Positions 7,607 to 12,132 of a stretch of 12,132 nt of DNA are shown piece after piece. The position numbers were made by a program, and so were the translations under genes. Position 1 is the stretch's first letter. Each line of letters begins with the position of its first letter. Below the pieces are notes generated by a model. That model saw only the letters and a list, made by a program, of their open reading frames with translations. It searched no databases and was not told the origin of the DNA. The stretch comes from Legionellales bacterium UBA4722 (GTDB lineage: Bacteria > Pseudomonadota > Gammaproteobacteria > DSM-16500): contig DHJK01000195.1 in assembly GCA_002404295.1 (NCBI GenBank), positions 2,767-14,898 on the forward strand. Direction: 5' to 3'.

Positions 7607-7853
7607 TGAGAATTTTGTTGGCGAAAAGCAAGAGATGGGGCAGGGGCTGCGATTGAGTTAAGAGGTCTAGGGGTTAATGCTGGCTTCAAGCACAACATCC
7701 CTGTCGTTTATGATGCCATCCATGGCATCGAGGCGCCTGCATTAACCCCTAGACCTCTTAACTCAATCTTAGAAGTATTGCCGAGGATAGGAGTGGATAT
7801 GTATTAGGGCCAGTTTGGACGTCTCTTTGTATATATGGTGCCTTGTTTATTAT
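7607..7853 (+). repeat. Left 247-nt repeat copy with 30-bp hairpin
   Basis: Compared with the right copy read on the minus strand, it aligns without gaps with about 36 differences (85% identity): 3/44 in the outer flank, 5/30 in each stem arm, 5/58 in the loop and 18/85 in the inner flank. Arms 7651-7680 and 7739-7768 are perfectly complementary over 30 bp. The 58-nt loop contains a small palindrome GATGCCAT-CC-ATGGCATC (7712-7729). Relative to the right copy its inner flank has several A/T replacements, so it may be the more decayed copy. Confidence 0.9.
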
Positions 7854-7985
7854 TGGATTGTTACGTTCGTAATGGGGTGAAAAAATAAATTGAAAAAAGC
7901 GTATTTTATTTCCCCCTACCCTTCCTTCCCCCGGAGGGGGAAGGGACTCATAGAAGCAGCAACTTCTACTACTTGAAAATTCCAG
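7854..7985. repeat. Central spacer with C-rich and second small hairpin
   Basis: CCTTCCCCC-GGA-GGGGGAAGG (7924-7944) is a 9-bp hairpin of the type often seen in intergenic repeats; read in reverse it gives the spurious peptide PPGEGRVGG. A second inverted repeat, TAGAAG-N6-CTTCTA, lies at about 7951-7968. Nothing else is recognisable. Confidence 0.7.
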
Positions 7986-8232
7986 ATAAGAAACAAGGCA
8001 CCCCATCCACAAAGAGACGGCCAAACCGGCCCCAATACTTATCCACTCCCACCACTGGCAAAACCTCTGCGATTCAGTTAAGCGGCCGGGGGGTTAATGC
8101 AGGCGACTCGATGCCATGGATGGCATCATAAACGACATGGATGTTGTGTTTGGAGCAAGCATTAACCCCCCGGCCGCTTAACTGAATCGCAGCCCCTGCC
8201 CCATCTTTTGCTTTTCCCCAACAAAATGCTCA
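7986..8232 (-). repeat. Right 247-nt repeat copy with 34-bp hairpin
   Basis: Arms 8067-8100 and 8159-8192 are perfectly complementary over 34 bp and enclose a 58-nt loop with the palindrome GATGCCATGGATGGCATC (8110-8127). Each of the five base changes in the shared 30-bp stem relative to the left copy has its matching partner change, so both stems remain perfect. The inner flank also has GGCC-N5-GGCC, which is not kept in the left copy. It lies immediately downstream of rnt in the direction of rnt transcription. Confidence 0.9.
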
Positions 8233-8249
8233 AAAGCTAACTTAAACCC

Positions 8250-8876
8250 TTAAACCACCCCACCCCGCCACCGATTCACAATATAACAAAACAACTCCGC
8301 CGTCTTCTCCGCATCATACACCGCCGAATGCGCCTTATTAATATCAAATGAAATCTTAGCCGCCCGCAACGCCCGCGCCAACACCGTCTCCCCCAACGCC
8401 ACCGCCGACAAAGTCGCCGTATCCAAACTAGTAAAAGAGTGAAACGGCACCGCCCGTAAATGACAACGCTTAATCGCCGCCTGAATAAAAGCCAAATCAA
8501 ACCAAGCATTATGCCCCACTAAAACCGCCCGCTGGCACCCAAACTCCGCAAGCAACCCCCGAATTCTAAGAAAAATATTATGCAACGCCTGTTGTTCCGG
8601 AATCGCAAACCGAAATGGATGACCCGGATCAATACCGGTTAATGCTAAAGATTCAGGGTCAAAAATAGCACCTTGAAACGGCTCAACATGATAACTCTCT
8701 GTTTCTAATGCAAATAATTTACCCTGATCATCTAAATTTAAGGGAACTACCGCAATTTCCAGCAACGCATTCGTTGCAGGATTCAGCCCAGAAGTCTCTA
8801 CATCGACCACAACGGGCAAAAATCCACGAAAGCGTGAAGAAATAGGGGTGCGTTTTATTTTTTGTTTTACTGGCAA
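8250..8876 (-). CDS. rnt: Ribonuclease T (DEDDh 3'-5' exoribonuclease)
   Basis: This 208-residue enzyme is counted from a TTG start at 8876. RNase T trims 3' ends of tRNA and other stable RNAs as a homodimer. The protein aligns with E. coli RNase T from RFRGF onward. Its DEDDh residues are Asp25 and Glu27 (VDVETSG), Asp127 (NAWFD), His183 and Asp188 (AHSAVYD), each shifted by +2 from the E. coli positions. HVEPF, GIDP and LFCYIVNRW are further family blocks. The TTG is preferred because AGGAG ends 6 nt before it and the resulting 14-residue lead to RFRGF matches the family (12 in E. coli). The ATG at 8960 would add 28 unrelated hydrophobic residues and reads through the promoter region. The final 27 codons are 63% G-ending, against about 14% at the start. 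It is divergent from putA. Confidence 0.93.
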   Translation of the reverse strand: MPVKQKIKRTPISSRFRGFLPVVVDVETSGLNPATNALLEIAVVPLNLDDQGKLFALETESYHVEPFQGAIFDPESLALTGIDPGHPFRFAIPEQQALHNIFLRIRGLLAEFGCQRAVLVGHNAWFDLAFIQAAIKRCHLRAVPFHSFTSLDTATLSAVALGETVLARALRAAKISFDINKAHSAVYDAEKTAELFCYIVNRWRGGVV

Positions 8877-8892
8877 GTCGTGCTCCTCGCTA

Positions 8893-8898
8893 TATAAT
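8893..8898 (+). promoter_or_regulatory. Putative putA -10 box within a near-symmetrical AT element
   Basis: TATAAT on the plus strand has CTGGCA 17 bp upstream (8870-8875; four matches to TTGACA), giving a putA leader of about 75 nt. The same AT core (TATATAATAT) read leftward gives TATTAT, with TTGCCA (8915-8920) at a short 15-bp spacing, which could serve rnt. The two divergent promoters would then overlap. Confidence 0.4.
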
Positions 8899-8980
8899 AT
8901 ACAAAATCTCAGAATGGCAAAGAATTGTATCATCTCTAACGCCTGAATGGGGAAATCCAAACAAAAAGGATACAGAATAA

Positions 8981-11900
8981 ATGCTATTTAATAATACAGC
9001 GCCATCTAGTCCGCTTAGACAAGCAATCACATCCGCCTATCGTATGGATGAAACGCAGAGTCTTATGGCCTTATTAGAACAGGCATCTCTTCCTTTGGAT
9101 GCCACACAACGAATCAAAGAAATGGCAACAAAGCTAGTCAGCAAAACACGCACACAGCGTAAAAAACTAGGAGGGCTTGATGCTTTTCTGCATGAGTATG
9201 ATCTTTCCAGTGATGAAGGTATCGCGCTCATGTGTTTGGCAGAAGCGTTGTTACGTATTCCAGATCGAGCGACAAGAGATCGTTTGATTGCTGATAAAAT
9301 TTCGACGGCTGATTGGGATACTCATTCACACAAGGGTGGTTCATTATTTGTGAATGCAGCCACATGGTCGCTCATGCTAACTGGCAAAATCTTTGCGCCC
9401 ACACTCGATAACGAAAAAAGCTTAAGTGCGTCACTCAAACGTTTCTTCAGCCGCACAGGGGAAGCATTCATCCGCCCTATTATTTTACAAGGCATGAAGA
9501 TCATCGGTAAACAATTTGTAATGGGCAGAACAATTGAAGAAGCCCTGAAGAATGCAAAAAAATTAGAAGCAAAAGGCTATCGTTACTCATACGACATGTT
9601 AGGTGAAGCAGCTCGCACGCAAAAAGATGCTGAAAAATATTTTAACGCATACCTCACAGCTATCGACGCCATTGGAAATGTATCGCAGGAGCTAAACCCA
9701 GCTCAAGGGCCCGGCATCTCCATTAAATTATCTGCTTTACATCCTCGTTATGAAATAGCAAAACGAGAACGCGTCATGAATGAATTGGTGCCTCGTTTAC
9801 TCACGCTTGCTATAGCTGCCAAAAAACAAAATATCGGCATGACGATTGATGCAGAAGAAGCAGACCGGCTTGAACTCTCTTTAGATATCATTGAAAAAGT
9901 ATTTTGCAGCCCTGAATTAGAAGGTTGGGAAGGTTTTGGACTTGCAGTACAAGCGTATCAAAAACGCGCGCCTTTTGTGATTGATTGGTTAGCTGATTTG
10001 GCAAAACGACAAAATCGCCGTCTGATGGTTCGTCTTGTTAAGGGCGCTTATTGGGATGCGGAAATTAAAACGAGCCAAGTATTAGGGCTTGAAGGTTACC
10101 CTGTATTCACTCGCAAACAAGCGACGGATGTTTCCTATATTGCTTGTGCTAAAAAACTATTATCCTATTCTGATTTCATCTATTCCCAATTTGGCACGCA
10201 CAATGCCCACTCTGTCGCGACTATTTTAGAAATGGCTGACAGCGCTCAACAGTTTGAATTTCAATGTTTACATGGTATGGGTGAGCCTTTGTATGATCAA
10301 CTGATTGCAAATGTGCCTTGTCGTATTTATGCGCCTGTAGGCAGTCATAAAGATTTACTCGGCTATCTAGTGCGTCGCTTATTAGAAAATGGTGCGAATA
10401 CGTCTTTCATTAATCGTATCGCAGATGAAAAAATACCTGTTGAAGATATCATTGCAGATCCGATCACTAAAATAGCGGCGCTAGTCTCTAAGTCGCATCC
10501 ACGTATTCCATTACCAAAAAATATTTATGGGGAAGAAAGAATGAATTCACAAGGTTTAGATTTATCTAACACTGACACACTCGCGGTACTTAAAAAATCA
10601 ATGGAGCAATTTGATAAAAAACAATGGGAATCCAGCGCGGTGATTGCGGGTAAAAATAGTTTGCATACTGCAAAACCTGTGCTGTCACCCACAGACATTG
10701 ATTGTATTGTAGGTTATGTACATGAAGCCAATGTAGAAGATCTTGAACATGCGCTGAGTACAGCCGCTGATGCAAAAATCGCTTGGGCTAATACGCCTGT
10801 TGCAGAACGTGCCGCCTGCCTGGAACGTGCTGCTGATTTATTTGAAAAAAACATCCCAGCTTTAATGACTCTTTTATGCAGAGAAGGCGGAAAACAAATT
10901 GTTGATTGCCAATCTGAAATCCGTGAGACAGTTGATTTTTGTCGCTACTATGCAGTGCGAGCGCGTTCTGATTTATTACCGCAGCAATTGCCCGGCCCAA
11001 CAGGTGAGTTTAATCAATTCTCGCTGCATCCACGTGGAGTGATCGCTTGTATTAGTCCGTGGAATTTTCCGCTCGCTATTTTTATTGGGCAAATTACAGC
11101 GGCTTTAGTGGCAGGGAATGCAGTCATTGCAAAACCTGCGGAGCAAACGCCTTTGATTGCGTGGGAAGCGGTTCGTATTTTATTAGAAGCGGGCATTCCG
11201 AATAGTGTGTTGCAACTTTTACCGGGTGATGGCAGCACAATTGGTGCGAAATTAGTAGCGGATAGTCGTATTGCGGGTGTGATGTTTACAGGCTCGACTG
11301 ACACAGCTCGATTGATTCAGCAAACTTTAACCAATAGACCAGGGCCGTTAGTGCCTTTTATTGCGGAAACCGGCGGACAAAATGTCATGATTGTTGATTC
11401 GTCAGCATTACCCGAGCAAGTGGTGGCGGATGTTTTATTGTCATCATTTAATAGTGCTGGGCAACGTTGTTCTGCGTTACGTGTTTTATTCGCTCAAGAG
11501 GACATTGCGGATTCGTTAATTGAGATGCTGCAAGGGGCGATGGCGGAGCTTACGATTGGGGATCCTAGTTTGTTAGCAACGGATGTAGGGCCGGTGATTG
11601 ATGAAGATGCATTGCGGATGTTGGAAAATCATTTGATGAAAATGCAAAGTGAGGCAACGGTTTTATACCAAGTGCCGATGAAGGAGTTACCACCGGGTCA
11701 TTTTTTTGCGCCGGCGATGGTTGAGATTAAAAAATTGAGCGTGTTGAAGGGTGAGGTGTTTGGGCCGATTTTGCATATTGTTCGTTATTCGGCAAAAAAT
11801 TTAGATAAAGTAATAGATGATATTAATGAAACGGGGTATGGGCTTACGTTAGGGATTCATAGTCGGATTAATGCTACAGTGAGTCATATCGAAAATCGGG

Positions 11901-12109
11901 TGGCGGTTGGTAATATTTATGTGAATCGGAATATGATAGGGGCGGTGGTTGGCGTGCAGCCGTTTGGAGGGGAAGGATTGTCTGGGACGGGGCCTAAGGC
12001 GGGGGGGCCGCATTATCTACCTAGATTGTGTGTTGAGAGGGTGATATCGGTCAATACGACGGCGGCCGGGGGGAATGCGACGCTGGTTTCTTTGAGTGAG
12101 GAGCCATAG
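8981..12109 (+). CDS. putA: Bifunctional proline dehydrogenase / P5C dehydrogenase PutA
   Basis: This 1042-residue enzyme oxidises proline to glutamate in two steps: FAD-dependent proline dehydrogenase feeding the quinone pool at the membrane, then NAD+-dependent glutamate-semialdehyde dehydrogenase. The PRODH half has YSYDMLGEAA (202-211), GISIKLSALHPRYE (245-258), TIDAEEADRLE (288-298), VRLVKGAYWDAEIK (350-363), and the substrate-binding Arg465-Arg466 in RRLLENGAN. The P5CDH half has PWNFP (Asn695), AKPAEQ (717-722), FTGST (769-773), Glu796 in ETGGQ, the nucleophile Cys830 in GQRCSALR, and EVFGPI (925-930). Nothing corresponds to the ribbon-helix-helix repressor domain of E. coli PutA (1320 residues), so it cannot self-regulate in that way. 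AAAAGGA lies 10 nt upstream. G-ending codons rise from about 23% in the first 39 codons to 56% in the last 39. No putP is visible here. Confidence 0.96.
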   Translation: MLFNNTAPSSPLRQAITSAYRMDETQSLMALLEQASLPLDATQRIKEMATKLVSKTRTQRKKLGGLDAFLHEYDLSSDEGIALMCLAEALLRIPDRATRDRLIADKISTADWDTHSHKGGSLFVNAATWSLMLTGKIFAPTLDNEKSLSASLKRFFSRTGEAFIRPIILQGMKIIGKQFVMGRTIEEALKNAKKLEAKGYRYSYDMLGEAARTQKDAEKYFNAYLTAIDAIGNVSQELNPAQGPGISIKLSALHPRYEIAKRERVMNELVPRLLTLAIAAKKQNIGMTIDAEEADRLELSLDIIEKVFCSPELEGWEGFGLAVQAYQKRAPFVIDWLADLAKRQNRRLMVRLVKGAYWDAEIKTSQVLGLEGYPVFTRKQATDVSYIACAKKLLSYSDFIYSQFGTHNAHSVATILEMADSAQQFEFQCLHGMGEPLYDQLIANVPCRIYAPVGSHKDLLGYLVRRLLENGANTSFINRIADEKIPVEDIIADPITKIAALVSKSHPRIPLPKNIYGEERMNSQGLDLSNTDTLAVLKKSMEQFDKKQWESSAVIAGKNSLHTAKPVLSPTDIDCIVGYVHEANVEDLEHALSTAADAKIAWANTPVAERAACLERAADLFEKNIPALMTLLCREGGKQIVDCQSEIRETVDFCRYYAVRARSDLLPQQLPGPTGEFNQFSLHPRGVIACISPWNFPLAIFIGQITAALVAGNAVIAKPAEQTPLIAWEAVRILLEAGIPNSVLQLLPGDGSTIGAKLVADSRIAGVMFTGSTDTARLIQQTLTNRPGPLVPFIAETGGQNVMIVDSSALPEQVVADVLLSSFNSAGQRCSALRVLFAQEDIADSLIEMLQGAMAELTIGDPSLLATDVGPVIDEDALRMLENHLMKMQSEATVLYQVPMKELPPGHFFAPAMVEIKKLSVLKGEVFGPILHIVRYSAKNLDKVIDDINETGYGLTLGIHSRINATVSHIENRVAVGNIYVNRNMIGAVVGVQPFGGEGLSGTGPKAGGPHYLPRLCVERVISVNTTAAGGNATLVSLSEEP

Positions 12110-12112
12110 ACG

Positions 12113-12132
12113 ATGCTTAGCACACCTCTCCC
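12113..12132 (+). CDS. Possible start of a downstream gene, cut by window end
   Basis: An ATG lies 3 nt after the putA stop, with GAGGAG 9 nt upstream (12098-12103, inside the putA 3' end). Only MLSTPL can be read before the window ends. The spacing would fit a translationally coupled operon partner of putA, but the fragment is too short to identify. Confidence 0.35.

Larger units (their letters stand above)
7607..8232. mobile_element. Composite inverted-repeat element (two facing 247-nt copies)
   Basis: This 626-bp unit is built of two copies of one 247-nt sequence in opposite orientation (7607-7853 and 7986-8232) around a 132-bp centre. It carries no credible protein gene. The outer ends read TGAG(A/C)ATTTTGTTGG inward from each side, so the unit as a whole has terminal inverted repeats, as in a MITE-like or REP-pair-like element. 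No clear target-site duplication was found. It occupies the gap between the convergent lbtU and rnt genes, beginning 19 bp after the lbtU terminator and ending 17 bp before the rnt stop codon. Confidence 0.75.

Noticed and set aside
7758..8024. Minus-strand 88-codon frame with PPGEGRVGG
   Set aside because: It spans parts of two repeat copies and the C-rich hairpin. The PGEGRVGG string is a common artefact of such intergenic repeats.
7590..8250. Target-site duplication flanking the composite element
   Set aside because: Sequences just outside 7607 and 8232 show no convincing direct repeat.

Overview
The window looks like chromosomal DNA of an AT-leaning gammaproteobacterium. The pairing of an LbtU-type siderophore porin with ordinary gammaproteobacterial RNase T and PutA suggests Legionellales (Legionella or Coxiella relatives). 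This placement is inferred from protein resemblance; no rRNA or marker gene is present.

Layout. At 64-2611 (minus strand) lies a tight three-gene operon: a small four-helix SMR/ArnE-F-like membrane protein, an ArnB-like aminotransferase, and a protein matching only the C-terminal decarboxylase half of ArnA. Together they look like a compact UDP-4-amino-4-deoxy-L-arabinose (lipid A modification) module. Region 2612-3012 is a divergent intergenic region holding a GC-rich hairpin with GCCCGA hexamer repeats. It is followed by a typical 2-Cys peroxiredoxin (3013-3618) with a clear terminator. At 3682-5677 (minus) are an outer-membrane beta-barrel protein and, 28 bp downstream, a secreted ice-binding-like (DUF3494) protein. 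Divergent from these is the LbtU-like porin (6074-7543), which ends at a UUCG-loop terminator.

Region 7607-8232 is the most unusual part. Two 247-nt copies of one element face each other as an inverted repeat. They align without gaps at about 85% identity. Each copy contains a perfect 30-34 bp hairpin stem, and all five stem differences between the copies are compensated on the opposite arm. The sequence lies between the convergent lbtU and rnt genes.

Region 8250-12109 carries rnt (RNase T, minus, probable TTG start) and, divergently, putA, a bifunctional proline dehydrogenase/P5C dehydrogenase without the DNA-binding domain. A possible next gene begins 3 nt after putA.

Cross-cutting observations: the two divergent outer-membrane proteins share the octapeptide YKGERVYK just before their barrels, and the arnA-like, rnt and putA genes become strongly enriched in G-ending codons toward their 3' ends.
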